From: Flavobacterium quisquiliarum
Lineage (GTDB): Bacteria; Bacteroidota; Bacteroidia; Flavobacteriales; Flavobacteriaceae
Assembly (NCBI RefSeq): GCF_019308285.1
Contig: NZ_WWEM01000010.1
Span: forward strand, 62,001 to 126,000
Direction of reading: 5' to 3'
Length of the DNA stretch: 64,000 bases
The notes under the pieces were generated by a model, which saw only the letters and a program-made list of their open reading frames with translations, did no database searches and was not told the origin of the DNA. The translations under genes were made by a program, and so were the position numbers. Below are positions 53,689 through 62,164 of the stretch, piece after piece; the first letter of the stretch is position 1, and every line of letters starts with the position of its first letter.

Positions 53689-55374
53689 CTACTTGCTGTA
53701 TCTTCTTTTTCTCAAAAAGGTAAAAACAAGTCCGAAAACCAATAAAATTAGAATTGGAACTCCGATAGTTATGAATTGGGTTATGCTGTAGCTTTCATAA
53801 ACTTTTTCTTTGTCTAATAAAGGCAGTTCGACATCTTTACTTCTAATGTTAATAAGTCCAGTGTCATCCAACAGGTAATTAATACAATTCATAATAAAGT
53901 CCTTATTGTCATAAAGATTTCCTGTTCGTTGATCGTAACCTAATTCTACGGGCATTCTGTTTTTGTCTAATTGGTTTCTCGCAATATCCCCATCGGCAAC
54001 AACAATCATTTTATTTGGTTTTCCTTTTGCGGTAAATGAATTGTCTTTAAAAGGTAAAACTCTATTCTCAAAAGCAGAGTGGAAGTTTCCTTCTAATAAA
54101 ACAGCCAAATTCTGATTTCCTTTATTCAGATAATCCTGTGGCGTTGTTTTCTCTGTTACCATATTCAGGCTAATTTCAGCTGGAGTACCAATAGTTTTAG
54201 AATATTGAGAAGACTGTAATAAAACTGTTTTTTTGATTCCGTTTTTCAGCGTATCAATTGGATTGGCAAAATCAAATTTGATTCCGCCTAGATTTTTTAC
54301 AATCGGGTGCTGACTTGTTGGGAAAACCTGCGGTGCAAATTTCCAAACAAAATCCTGATACTGTGTTGCGCTTCCTTGTTCGCCGGTTGCCAGTTTTATT
54401 GGAGTTCCTTGTTCGTCTTTTATCAAATCAGGATTAATTCTAAATCCGTATTTGAAGAACATATCATTTAGATTTAAATCTCTCGGATAAGCTAAAGTTG
54501 CGCCCGCATCATTGTACAAACTATCCATATCGGCAGCAACCTGATCAATTAACCAAAGTGTTTTTCCACCATTCATAATAAACTGATCCAGAACTTCTTT
54601 TTCTTCGTCTGAGAATTTTTCAGTTGGTTTTGCAACAATGGCTAAATCGTATTTCTTCAATTCACTTAAAGTAGCATTCGGATTTTTAGCAACTGAGTCT
54701 AATGTGAAAGGGCCAATTAGATAGCTTTCATGAATCTGTTTCAGCATTTGCGCAATGTGTCTTTCTCTTAGTTCGCCATTTCCTTTTATGATCGCAACCT
54801 TTTTCTGTTTGGTTTTAGTCACTTTGTTGATAGCATCTGCAATAGAATATTCTAAATGCTGAATAGAACCAATTACTTTTTGTGTAGTCGAAGCTCCCAT
54901 TATATTTTTTAATAACGGAATATTCACTTCTTTGCCATTATAAACTGCAATTGCCCAAGGGAAAACCATTGCTTGTGATTGTTTTCCTTTGTCGTCAACT
55001 GTAATGTTCACAGGAGTTAAGCCTTTTTGAAAAAGCGATTTTGTCAGCTCGTCGCTTTCTTCTTCGTTTTCTAAAGGATCAACAAATTCGAAAACTATAT
55101 TTTTATTATAAGCCTGAAATTCTTCCAGTAATTGTTTGGTTTCCTGCTGTAAACGTCTAAAATCGGGAGGAAGTTCGCCAGCCATATAAATCTTGATAGA
55201 TAACGGATTCTGAACTTGTTTTACAATTCCTAGTGACGTTGGAGATAATGTATAACGTTTGTCTTTTGTTAAATCAAAACGCTGAAAAAATAAAGTTCCA
55301 AGTACATTTAAAACCACTAAAATAAAGATAGTGATGCCTAATGTTTTTAAATTTTGCTTAGTAGATGCTTTCAT
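53689..55374 (-). CDS. gldG: Gliding motility ABC transporter protein GldG
   Basis: A 561-aa protein. One N-terminal membrane helix (TLGITIFILVVLNVLGTLFF) anchors a large soluble part with FQRFDLTKDKRYTLSP near the start, an ABC-type-uncharacterised transport domain, and a C-terminal helix (FITIGVPILILLVFGLVFTFL). This is the layout of GldG, needed with GldF and GldA for gliding in F. johnsoniae. Its start shares one base with the gldF stop, so the two are coupled. Confidence 0.95.
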   Translation of the reverse strand: MKASTKQNLKTLGITIFILVVLNVLGTLFFQRFDLTKDKRYTLSPTSLGIVKQVQNPLSIKIYMAGELPPDFRRLQQETKQLLEEFQAYNKNIVFEFVDPLENEEESDELTKSLFQKGLTPVNITVDDKGKQSQAMVFPWAIAVYNGKEVNIPLLKNIMGASTTQKVIGSIQHLEYSIADAINKVTKTKQKKVAIIKGNGELRERHIAQMLKQIHESYLIGPFTLDSVAKNPNATLSELKKYDLAIVAKPTEKFSDEEKEVLDQFIMNGGKTLWLIDQVAADMDSLYNDAGATLAYPRDLNLNDMFFKYGFRINPDLIKDEQGTPIKLATGEQGSATQYQDFVWKFAPQVFPTSQHPIVKNLGGIKFDFANPIDTLKNGIKKTVLLQSSQYSKTIGTPAEISLNMVTEKTTPQDYLNKGNQNLAVLLEGNFHSAFENRVLPFKDNSFTAKGKPNKMIVVADGDIARNQLDKNRMPVELGYDQRTGNLYDNKDFIMNCINYLLDDTGLINIRSKDVELPLLDKEKVYESYSITQFITIGVPILILLVFGLVFTFLRKRRYSK

Positions 55375-56099
55375 TACGCTTTAAAAGATTTTAATTGATA
55401 AACAGTAAAAGATAGAAAAGCGATAGTAATGCTTAAAAAATAAATTACATCTCGTGTGTCAATAACACCACGGCTCATACTTTTAAAGTGATTTTGCATT
55501 CCTAAAATAGAGATCAAACTGTTTGAGTCAGAAAATAATGAAGCCAAACCTTCAAAGCCAAAATAAAGAAAGAAACACAAGAAAACAGCAAGGATAAAAG
55601 CTACAATCTGGTTTTCTGAAAGGGTAGAAGTAAAGATTCCGATTGCAGAGTACGAAGCAATTAAAAACAATAATCCGAAATAAGAGCCAATTGTGCTTCC
55701 CATATCGATATTTCCTTCTGGTGAACCTAAATCTGAAATTACTTTAACATAAATTAAAGTTGGAATAATCGCTAAAATAATCAGTAAAAATGAACCGAAG
55801 AATTTACCGTTTACAATTTCCCAGATTGACAAAGGTTTAGTTAGTAATAACTCTAAAGTTCCTTGTTTTTTTTCGTCAGAGAAACTTCTCATCGTTACGG
55901 CTGGAATTAAGAATATTAAAATCCATGGTGCCAAAGTGAAAAACGGAGTCAAATCGGCATAACCTGAGTTTAGTATGTTGTAATCTCCTTCGAATACCCA
56001 TAAAAAAAGTCCGTTGCTGATTAAGAAAATAGCAATGACCAAATAGCCGATTGGAGAACCAAAAAAGGATTTTATTTCTCGTAAAATGATTGATTTCAT
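55374..56099 (-). CDS. gldF: Gliding motility ABC transporter permease GldF
   Basis: A 241-aa permease with six membrane helices (IGYLVIAIFLISNGLFLWVF, FFTLAPWILIFLIPAVTM, and so on) and the ABC-2 pattern RSFSDEKKQGTLELLLTKPLSIWEIVNGKFFG. The sequence opens MKSIILREIKSFFGSPIGY as in GldF. The ATPase GldA is not next to it, which is normal in Flavobacterium. It is the first gene of the gldF-gldG unit. Confidence 0.95.
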   Translation of the reverse strand: MKSIILREIKSFFGSPIGYLVIAIFLISNGLFLWVFEGDYNILNSGYADLTPFFTLAPWILIFLIPAVTMRSFSDEKKQGTLELLLTKPLSIWEIVNGKFFGSFLLIILAIIPTLIYVKVISDLGSPEGNIDMGSTIGSYFGLLFLIASYSAIGIFTSTLSENQIVAFILAVFLCFFLYFGFEGLASLFSDSNSLISILGMQNHFKSMSRGVIDTRDVIYFLSITIAFLSFTVYQLKSFKA

Positions 56100-56163
56100 T
56101 TGTGTTTTTGTTTTTTTATTGTTTCAGGTTTCAAGTTTCATGTTCTTGAAATGACTTAAATAA

Positions 56164-56538
56164 TTACTTACCGTGCGTGATTTTTATGATTTGTGAATTT
56201 CTAGCATCAATAATTATTAGAAACGTTCCGCCTAAATAATTTTCAGGTAAAGTTCCAGATATAACCCAATAATTTTCTAAGAGATAAATTTCATATGGTC
56301 TTTGTTTTTCTATATTTTCTTTTCCGTAAATATCATATAAAATTGGTTCTGCGATTTTGGTAGCAGTAATACTGTCTTTTATAATTATTTCTTTATTATT
56401 AATAACATTATGCTGTGTTTTTTTAGATAAAGCAATTTTTAATTCTTCTTTTGCATATTCCATTCCTAAAATTAAACGTTTATTTTGTGCACAACTGCTA
56501 AGAGTAACTAATAAAAGTGTTAAGAAAAAATACTTCAT
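56164..56538 (-). CDS. Lipoprotein with NTF2-fold immunity-like domain
   Basis: A 124-aa lipoprotein (FLTLLLVTLSSC, lipid on Cys16). The mature domain shows AEPILYDIYGKENIEKQRPYEIYLLENYWVISGTLP and GGTFLIIIDARNSQIIKITHGK, the pattern of the NTF2-fold immunity domain family. Such domains occur as toxin immunity proteins but also as isolated lipoproteins like this. No toxin gene is adjacent. The family call is by motif and moderately sure. Confidence 0.65.
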   Translation of the reverse strand: MKYFFLTLLLVTLSSCAQNKRLILGMEYAKEELKIALSKKTQHNVINNKEIIIKDSITATKIAEPILYDIYGKENIEKQRPYEIYLLENYWVISGTLPENYLGGTFLIIIDARNSQIIKITHGK

Positions 56539-56570
56539 AAATTATTCTATTTTGTTTCAAGTTTTTTCTA

Positions 56571-56683
56571 ACCGCAAAGAACGCAAAGTTTTGCGCAATG
56601 TTCGCAAAGTTTTTTTCCAAAGCTTTGCGAACTTAGCGTTTTTATAAAACTTCTTCGAAAAAAACTTGCGTTCTTTGCGGTTA
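56571..56683. repeat. Dispersed hairpin repeat, copy 2
   Basis: Perfect 17-bp outer arms AACCGCAAAGAACGCAA (56571-56587) and TTGCGTTCTTTGCGGTT (56667-56683) enclose a 10-bp inner stem (GTTCGCAAAG at 56601-56610 with CTTTGCGAAC at 56624-56633). It shares the words AACGCAAAG and TTTGCGAACTTAGCGTTTT with the element at 52137-52275. Confidence 0.85.
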
Positions 56684-56690
56684 AATCGGT

Positions 56691-56987
56691 TTAATTTAAG
56701 GTCACCAGTTTATCCACACTCCAAGCTTCTGGTTTAGCATTGAATAATTTCTTTGTAAAATCCCAAACAGTATTAAAAAGCTCAGAATTTCTGTAATTTT
56801 CTAAATCTTCTTCGGTTTCCCAATAACTGTAAGTGAAAAAGATGCATTTGTCATTTTTATCCTGATACAATTCTAAAAAACGATTTCCTTCTGCATTTCG
56901 TATTTTATCTTTCACAGATTCAAAATTCTCCAAAAAATCGGGAATTTTTTCTTCGTGAAAACTCATTTTTACTATTCGGACAAACAT
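56691..56987 (-). CDS. Antibiotic-biosynthesis-monooxygenase-like (ABM) protein
   Basis: A 98-aa soluble ferredoxin-like-fold protein. FVRIVKMSFHEEKIPDFLENFESVKDKIR, FLELYQDKNDKCIFFTYSYWETEEDLENYRNSELF and FTKKLFNAKPEAWSVDKL are the strand-helix pattern of ABM domains, which range from quinol monooxygenases to heme degraders and non-catalytic members. No catalytic residue can be assigned. It is a single gene; the next unit upstream is the SAM hydroxide adenosyltransferase gene. Confidence 0.78.
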   Translation of the reverse strand: MFVRIVKMSFHEEKIPDFLENFESVKDKIRNAEGNRFLELYQDKNDKCIFFTYSYWETEEDLENYRNSELFNTVWDFTKKLFNAKPEAWSVDKLVTLN

Positions 56988-56994
56988 ATTGTTA

Positions 56995-57175
56995 TTTTAG
57001 ATTTTAGACTGTTGATTTTAGATTTTTTTAATTGCCTAAAGTCTAACAGGTGGGCAAAAATACCAAATTTGATTGTTGTTTTTGTAAAAAAGTAAAATTC
57101 CAATAAAGAAATTCCAAATACCAAATTTTAAAGTTTTCAAATCTAAAATCTGACATCTAAAATCTAAAATTTTTC
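56995..57175. repeat. Low-complexity TAGATTTTAG inverted repeat
   Basis: TAGATTTTAG-type words at about 56998-57027 are inverted as CTAAAATCTA-type words at about 57137-57173. The intergenic stretch between the ABM gene start and the next gene's stop is thus framed by imperfect complements. It may be only low-complexity DNA. Confidence 0.4.
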
Positions 57176-58002
57176 TAAGAAAACTTAATCGTAATAACAT
57201 CACGATAATTCAATCCTAACAAACTATTTGCAGAACCTACTTTAGAAGGATTACTTCTAAAAATAGCGATTTCAAGAAATCCGGCTTCATTAAAAATAGC
57301 CAGTTTTTCTCCTTCATAGGTTTTAATTGGATACTTATCAGAAGTTGCAATAGCCGAATAATTGGGTAGAATTGTTTTGATACTTTTCGGTTTCATGACA
57401 ATTTCATACGGACGACCGCGTGAAATTTCTAAGAATTGTTTTTTAGAAATATTAGTGACAACATTTCCAAAATGATCAATGTAAATGATATTGCCTTTTA
57501 CAGAATTTCCGTCATCTGCTACAACAGGTTGTAGTTCGGTAGCTTCTTTTATTGCAGTAATTTCTTTTCCGATTACATTCAATAATCCGCCTTTGGATAA
57601 ATGGGAAGCAACCTGAATAAAAATATCCAAATCTGTAGACTCGATTGGAAAACGATCGTGAATATTGATAGCTACAATCTTTTGAGGAACAATTTTCTGT
57701 GTAAGCATACTTAAAATACCGTTGTCAGCACAAATAAAGTAATGATCGTTCCATTGCATCGCGATGTGCTGGTTCTCTTTATTGCGTTCAATATCAACAC
57801 CAATAAGGTGAACGGTTCCTTTTGGAAAGCTTAAATAAGAGGCTCCGATAATATAACTTGCCTCAGCAGTATTAAAGGGATCAATGTCATGAGAAATGTC
57901 AATGATTTGAACCTCTGGATTTTCAGAAAGTATTTTACCCTTCAGCGACCCCACAAAGTGATCTTTTAAGCCGTAGTCTGTAGTTAGGGTAATTATTGAC
58001 AT
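57175..58002 (-). CDS. S-adenosylmethionine hydroxide adenosyltransferase
   Basis: A 275-aa enzyme of the DUF62 family, related to fluorinases, that cleaves SAM to adenosine and methionine with water. The signature ITLTTDYGLKDHFVGSLKG is at the N-terminus, then VQIIDISHDIDPFNTAEASYIIGASYLSFPKGTVHLIGVD, and a C-terminal domain with NSLLGLNYRDVITIKF. The Asp-Arg-His triad of hydroxide-type members is suggested by DTDYG-like and IERN-like segments but was not checked residue by residue. Single gene. Confidence 0.92.
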   Translation of the reverse strand: MSIITLTTDYGLKDHFVGSLKGKILSENPEVQIIDISHDIDPFNTAEASYIIGASYLSFPKGTVHLIGVDIERNKENQHIAMQWNDHYFICADNGILSMLTQKIVPQKIVAINIHDRFPIESTDLDIFIQVASHLSKGGLLNVIGKEITAIKEATELQPVVADDGNSVKGNIIYIDHFGNVVTNISKKQFLEISRGRPYEIVMKPKSIKTILPNYSAIATSDKYPIKTYEGEKLAIFNEAGFLEIAIFRSNPSKVGSANSLLGLNYRDVITIKFS

Positions 58003-58248
58003 ATTTTTGTTTATAACTATTGATAGTATTTAAATCTAATTTTCATTAAATTTGAGAAATGCAAAGCTAATAATAGTAAACACAAATTGAAAGAAAGAAA
58101 AGACAAATTGTGTTTTAAAAATTAAGTTGCTGTAATACAAGTATAAGTTTTCCGTTTGGTTAAAACTGGAAACTATTACTTATAAAAAAAAGAACCCGAC
58201 AACTCTTAAAAATAATAACTGAATTATTTAATTTAAAAAGAACTTCAT

Positions 58249-59199
58249 TTGAACGAAAGAATAATCGAGCTAGTAGATATTGCTCCAAAAGAATTTTGGG
58301 GCGCGCAGGACAGCCATTTAGAAATCATTAAAAAGTATTACCCAAAGCTTAAAATCGTAGCACGAGGGACAACTTTAAAAGCATTTGGCGAAAAAGAAGT
58401 TTTAGACGAATTCGAAAAAAGATTTCAAAGATTAATGCTTCATTTCACTCGTTATAATAATATCGATGACAATGTAATTGAACGTGTTATTATGAGTGAT
58501 GGCCAAGAAGAGAAAAGAGCTTATGATCATGACAAAATCTTAGTTCATGGTGTTGGCGGTAAGATTATCAAAGCGATGACGCCAAATCAGCAACTGCTGG
58601 TTGATACCATTAAGAAAAATGATATGGTCTTTGCAATTGGTCCTGCTGGAACCGGAAAAACATATACCGGTGTCGCTATGGCGGTTAAAATGTTAAAAGA
58701 TAAAGAAGTAAAAAGGATCATCTTGACTCGTCCTGCTGTTGAAGCCGGGGAAAATCTCGGATTTCTTCCAGGAGACATGAAAGAAAAGCTGGATCCTTAC
58801 ATGCAACCACTTTACGATGCGTTGCGTGACATGCTTCCAAACGAAAAACTCGAAGATTACATCTTAAAAGGAATTATTCAGATTGCTCCTCTGGCGTTTA
58901 TGCGTGGACGAACACTTGACAATGCCTTTGTAATCCTTGATGAAGCACAAAATACCACCCATTCACAAATGAAAATGTTTTTGACCCGTATGGGAAAAAA
59001 CGCTAAATTTATGATTACGGGTGATCCTGGACAGGTCGATTTACCAAGAAGAACTATTTCTGGTCTTAAAGAAGCCATTTTGGTTTTGAAAGATATTGAA
59101 GGTATCGGAATTATTTATCTAGATGATAAAGATATCGTTCGCCACAGATTAGTGAAAAAAGTAATTGACGCTTATAAACAAATTGAGAATCACGATTAA
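58249..59199 (+). CDS. PhoH-like ATPase (TTG start)
   Basis: A 316-aa PhoH-family cytoplasmic ATPase. Walker A is GPAGTGKT near residue 132, followed by RPAVEAGENLGFLPGDMKEKLDPYMQPLYDAL, the Walker B ILDEAQN and TRMGKNAKFMITGDPGQVDLP. The N-terminal part resembles the KH-like domain of such proteins. Homology and length support a TTG start at 58249. A -7-like TAAATTTG lies far upstream at 58047. PhoH proteins bind nucleotides and RNA and act in phosphate-starvation or RNA maturation pathways; the exact task here is unknown. Confidence 0.93.
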   Translation: MNERIIELVDIAPKEFWGAQDSHLEIIKKYYPKLKIVARGTTLKAFGEKEVLDEFEKRFQRLMLHFTRYNNIDDNVIERVIMSDGQEEKRAYDHDKILVHGVGGKIIKAMTPNQQLLVDTIKKNDMVFAIGPAGTGKTYTGVAMAVKMLKDKEVKRIILTRPAVEAGENLGFLPGDMKEKLDPYMQPLYDALRDMLPNEKLEDYILKGIIQIAPLAFMRGRTLDNAFVILDEAQNTTHSQMKMFLTRMGKNAKFMITGDPGQVDLPRRTISGLKEAILVLKDIEGIGIIYLDDKDIVRHRLVKKVIDAYKQIENHD

Positions 59200-59256
59200 G
59201 TTCAATTTTTAGTGAAATGTTAAATGTAAATCGTGAATTGTGTTTTAACATTTATT

Positions 59257-59308
59257 AATATTCGTTTTGTATGTTTTCTTTTGAAAATTGCAAAACGAAT
59301 ATTTTTTT
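59257..59308 (+). terminator. Intrinsic terminator after phoH-like gene
   Basis: AATATTCGTTTTG pairs perfectly with CAAAACGAATATT over 13 bp around a 21-base loop and runs into TTTTT. Confidence 0.82.
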
Positions 59309-59328
59309 AGCAACTATAAAAATTTGCA

Positions 59329-59718
59329 ATGATTAGAATTTTTAGTTTTCTCCTATTGATGAGTTTTATTTCCTGTAAAAAGAAAGAAATAGAAAAGAAT
59401 AAATTTTATGAAGATCTTGCTTTGCAAAGGAGTGAAATTTTGTTGGAAAACATTGGAAAAAAATATTATGAAAAAAATTGTGTAAACTGTCATGCTGGCA
59501 AAGATGTTAAAGATAATTTTTTAGAGAATTCTGTTAGAAATCAAAAAAGAAGTGAAAGATTCTTTATTGATTTTATTACAAAACAAGATAGTTTACTAAA
59601 AAACGGAAACAAAGAGGCTCTGGCACTCAAAGATTGGTCAAATCAGAATGCTTATAGTCATAATTTTGTTTTTAATGATAGAGAAGTTAAAGCTATATTA
59701 TATTATTTGAAAAAATGA
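59329..59718 (+). CDS. Small c-type cytochrome lipoprotein
   Basis: A 129-aa lipoprotein (FSFLLLMSFISC, lipid on Cys16) with one heme motif, CVNCH (about 51-55). The helix EVKAILYYLKK at the end is the closing helix of class I cytochromes. There is no methionine after the heme motif, so the usual distal ligand is missing; His109 in AYSHNF is the only candidate replacement. It overlaps the next gene by four bases. The protein is probably a short periplasmic electron carrier; the partner is unknown. Confidence 0.8.
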   Translation: MIRIFSFLLLMSFISCKKKEIEKNKFYEDLALQRSEILLENIGKKYYEKNCVNCHAGKDVKDNFLENSVRNQKRSERFFIDFITKQDSLLKNGNKEALALKDWSNQNAYSHNFVFNDREVKAILYYLKK

Positions 59719-60077
59719 AACAACTAGATGATTTCTACTTAAACCAAAAAGAACCTGTAAAAGGAATTTTTCTTGCATTAAAAGAAATCATTCTAAAACA
59801 AGATCATGATATTACAAATACTTTGAAATACGGAATGCCGTTTTTCTGTTACAAACGAAAGATGTTCTGCTATTTATGGATCCATAAAAAACTCAGACAA
59901 CCATATATTGGAATTGTGGAAGGGAAACATTTTGAGGAAGCTTTTCTCATTCAGGCAAATCGTTCCAGAATGAAGATTATGTTGTTTGATGTTAAGGAAG
60001 ATTTGCCTTTGGAACAAATAGAATTAATAATTCAGAAAGCTATAAATTTATACAAAACAGGAATTGTTAAGGTTTAA
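59715..60077 (+). CDS. DUF1801-family protein
   Basis: A 120-aa soluble protein with the DUF1801 (YdhG-like) pattern: LKEIILKQDHDITNTLKYGMPFFCYKRKMFCYLWIHKKLRQPYIGI and a C-terminal helix pair. The family is widespread and unassigned. It overlaps the cytochrome gene (ATGA), so the two are translated from one message, although no functional link is obvious. Confidence 0.8.
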   Translation: MKQLDDFYLNQKEPVKGIFLALKEIILKQDHDITNTLKYGMPFFCYKRKMFCYLWIHKKLRQPYIGIVEGKHFEEAFLIQANRSRMKIMLFDVKEDLPLEQIELIIQKAINLYKTGIVKV

Positions 60078-60157
60078 TTACGTATAAAGCAATATTTAAC
60101 GAAATAGTTAAATAAATAATAAACTTCCCTCAATTTCAGCTTTCAAGGCCTCTAAAC

Positions 60158-60189
60158 TTTGTCTAGCCCAGCTTAAAACCTTAAATTTG
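60158..60189 (+). promoter_or_regulatory. Well-formed Bacteroidetes promoter
   Basis: TTTG at 60158-60161 is followed after 20 bases by TAAATTTG at 60182-60189, a near-ideal TTTG-N19-TAnnTTTG promoter. Transcription would begin near 60195, 20 bases before the ATG at 60215. Confidence 0.75.
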
Positions 60190-60214
60190 CATATCATCGA
60201 ATTTGATAATTAAT

Positions 60215-61045
60215 ATGACAAAACTTAAAAATATAAAAGTTGTAGTAAGTGATCTTGACGGAACTTTACTCAACCCACAACACAGAATTTCAGATTATAC
60301 TAAATCAATTTTTCAGGAACTTCATAATCAAGGTTATTTGATTGTTGTAGCTACGGGACGTCATCATCTTGATGCGATGGCTATTATTGAGACACTTGAA
60401 GTTCCGGTTTATTTAGTTAGTTCAAACGGAGCGAGAATTCATTCACCAATTAAAGAAGAACTTTTTGCTTTCAATTTGGACAGCGATGTTGTTAAAGCTG
60501 CTTTAAATGTTGAAATCGATCCTGCCATTACTGTGGTTTTATTTAAAGAAAATGTATGGCAAACCAATAAATGGAATGAAAGACTAAATTCTTTTCAGGC
60601 AGAATTAAAATATCGTCCGGAATTAGTTGATTACAAAAACTTAGAAGATTTTGGAGCGATTAAAATTTTCTTTTCATGTGATGACCACGAAAAATTAGTA
60701 AAACTTAAAGATGCCATTTTGGCTAATTCTTCTGAACATTTACATCACGCTTTTAGCTTACCAACTTGTTTGGAATTTATGGATAAATCTATCGACAAAG
60801 CCGTTGCGATTGAACAAGTATTAGAAAAAGAGGGTTATACACTAGAACAAGCTGTTGCTTTTGGGGACGGTTTTAATGATGTACAAATGTTATCAGCCGC
60901 TGGAAAAGGTTTAATTATGGGGAATGCTCCATCAATTTTAAAAGAAACTTTACCGGAATTAGAAGTGATTAAAACAAATGCTGAAGATGGTGTGGCAAAA
61001 TATATTGCTTCAAAAATTTTAGATAAAGAATTAGCTTCAAGTTAA
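60215..61045 (+). CDS. Cof-type HAD-IIB phosphatase
   Basis: A 276-aa haloacid dehalogenase-superfamily phosphatase. Motif I is VVVSDLDGTLLNP, motif II LVSSNGA, motif III around the Lys in SIDKAVAIEQVL and motif IV AFGDGFNDVQML. The large C2 cap (about 85-190) is typical of Cof-like sugar-phosphate phosphatases. The ATG at 60215 is chosen over an upstream TTG, as it fits the promoter. Single gene with its own terminator. Confidence 0.93.
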   Translation: MTKLKNIKVVVSDLDGTLLNPQHRISDYTKSIFQELHNQGYLIVVATGRHHLDAMAIIETLEVPVYLVSSNGARIHSPIKEELFAFNLDSDVVKAALNVEIDPAITVVLFKENVWQTNKWNERLNSFQAELKYRPELVDYKNLEDFGAIKIFFSCDDHEKLVKLKDAILANSSEHLHHAFSLPTCLEFMDKSIDKAVAIEQVLEKEGYTLEQAVAFGDGFNDVQMLSAAGKGLIMGNAPSILKETLPELEVIKTNAEDGVAKYIASKILDKELASS

Positions 61046-61066
61046 TTTTTAATTGTATTTAAATAA

Positions 61067-61100
61067 AAATCCCTAAATATTCTGTTTAGGGATTTTTTTA
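61067..61100 (+). terminator. Intrinsic terminator
   Basis: AAATCCCTAAA pairs with TTTAGGGATTT over 11 bp around a 7-base loop, followed by TTTTT. Confidence 0.88.
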
Positions 61101-61145
61101 TTTCTTAATCTTAAAATTTCATGGTGTAACTCTCTGAAATAATTT

Positions 61146-61153
61146 TAAATTTG
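61146..61153 (+). promoter_or_regulatory. -7 element (TAAATTTG) of purC
   Basis: TAAATTTG fits the consensus and lies 24 bases before the purC ATG. No clear -33 box. Confidence 0.55.
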
Positions 61154-61177
61154 CATTCATAAAAAACAACACAACAA

Positions 61178-62131
61178 ATGAGTAATACAATCACAACTAC
61201 AAATTTTAATTTCCCGAATCAAAAATCAGTTTACCGAGGAAAAGTTAGAGAAGTTTATAATATTAACGACGAACTTTTGGTAATGGTAGCAACCGATAGA
61301 CTTTCGGCTTTTGATGTAGTTTTGCCAAAAGGAATTCCATACAAAGGACAAATCTTAAATCAGATTGCTACTAAATTTATGGAATTAACACAAGATATTG
61401 TTCCAAACTGGCTGATTGCTACTCCAGATCCAAACGTTGCTGTTGGACATTTATGCGAACCTTTTAAAGTAGAAATGGTAATTCGCGGTTATTTGTCAGG
61501 ACATGCTGCTCGTGAATATGCTGCTGGAAGAAAGCAAATCTGTGGTGTTGCAATGGCCGAAGGTTTAAAAGAAAATGATAAATTTCCAGAACCAATTATT
61601 ACGCCAACTACAAAGGCCGATAACGGTTCTCATGATGAAGATATTTCCCGTGAAGACATTTTAGCTAAAGGAATTGTTTCTGAAGAAGATTATTTAGTTT
61701 TAGAAAAATATACACGCGCTTTATTTCAAAGAGGAACTGAAATCGCAGCTCAAAGAGGTTTGATTTTAGTGGATACTAAATATGAATTTGGAAAAACTAA
61801 AGATGGCGTTATTGTTTTAATTGATGAAATTCATACTCCAGATTCTTCTCGTTATTTTTATGCTGAAGGTTATGCAGAAAGACAAGAAAAAGGAGAGGAA
61901 CAAAAACAATTATCTAAAGAATTTGTTCGTCGTTGGTTGATTGAAAATGGCTTTCAAGGTCAAGAGGGACAACAGATTCCTAATATGACAGACGAATATA
62001 TTGACTCTGTTTCTGAAAGATATATCGAATTATACGAGAATATTTTAGGAGAAAAATTTGTGAAAGCCGATATTGACAATATTGATCAACGTATTGAAAA
62101 AAACGTATTAGATTACTTATCTTCTAAATAG
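61178..62131 (+). CDS. purC: SAICAR synthase
   Basis: A 317-aa phosphoribosylaminoimidazole-succinocarboxamide synthase, the purine pathway step that couples aspartate to CAIR using ATP. Motifs are [58 protein letters not shown], and [10 protein letters not shown] with the following SKEFVRRWL. The length fits the longer eukaryote-like/Bacteroidetes form. Purine genes are not adjacent; it is a single gene. Its natural terminator appears to be missing from the 33-base gap and may be the hairpin inside the next gene. Confidence 0.96.
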   Translation: MSNTITTTNFNFPNQKSVYRGKVREVYNINDELLVMVATDRLSAFDVVLPKGIPYKGQILNQIATKFMELTQDIVPNWLIATPDPNVAVGHLCEPFKVEMVIRGYLSGHAAREYAAGRKQICGVAMAEGLKENDKFPEPIITPTTKADNGSHDEDISREDILAKGIVSEEDYLVLEKYTRALFQRGTEIAAQRGLILVDTKYEFGKTKDGVIVLIDEIHTPDSSRYFYAEGYAERQEKGEEQKQLSKEFVRRWLIENGFQGQEGQQIPNMTDEYIDSVSERYIELYENILGEKFVKADIDNIDQRIEKNVLDYLSSK

Positions 62132-62140
62132 TAATTTTCG

Positions 62141-62164
62141 GGTTTAAAACTAACTGTTTAAACC
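62141..62164 (+). promoter_or_regulatory. Hairpin ending at the GH26 start codon
   Basis: GGTTTAAA at 62141-62148 pairs with TTTAAACC at 62157-62164 around an 8-base loop. The stem ends at the base before the ATG, where it would hide the ribosome's landing site. Confidence 0.5.
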
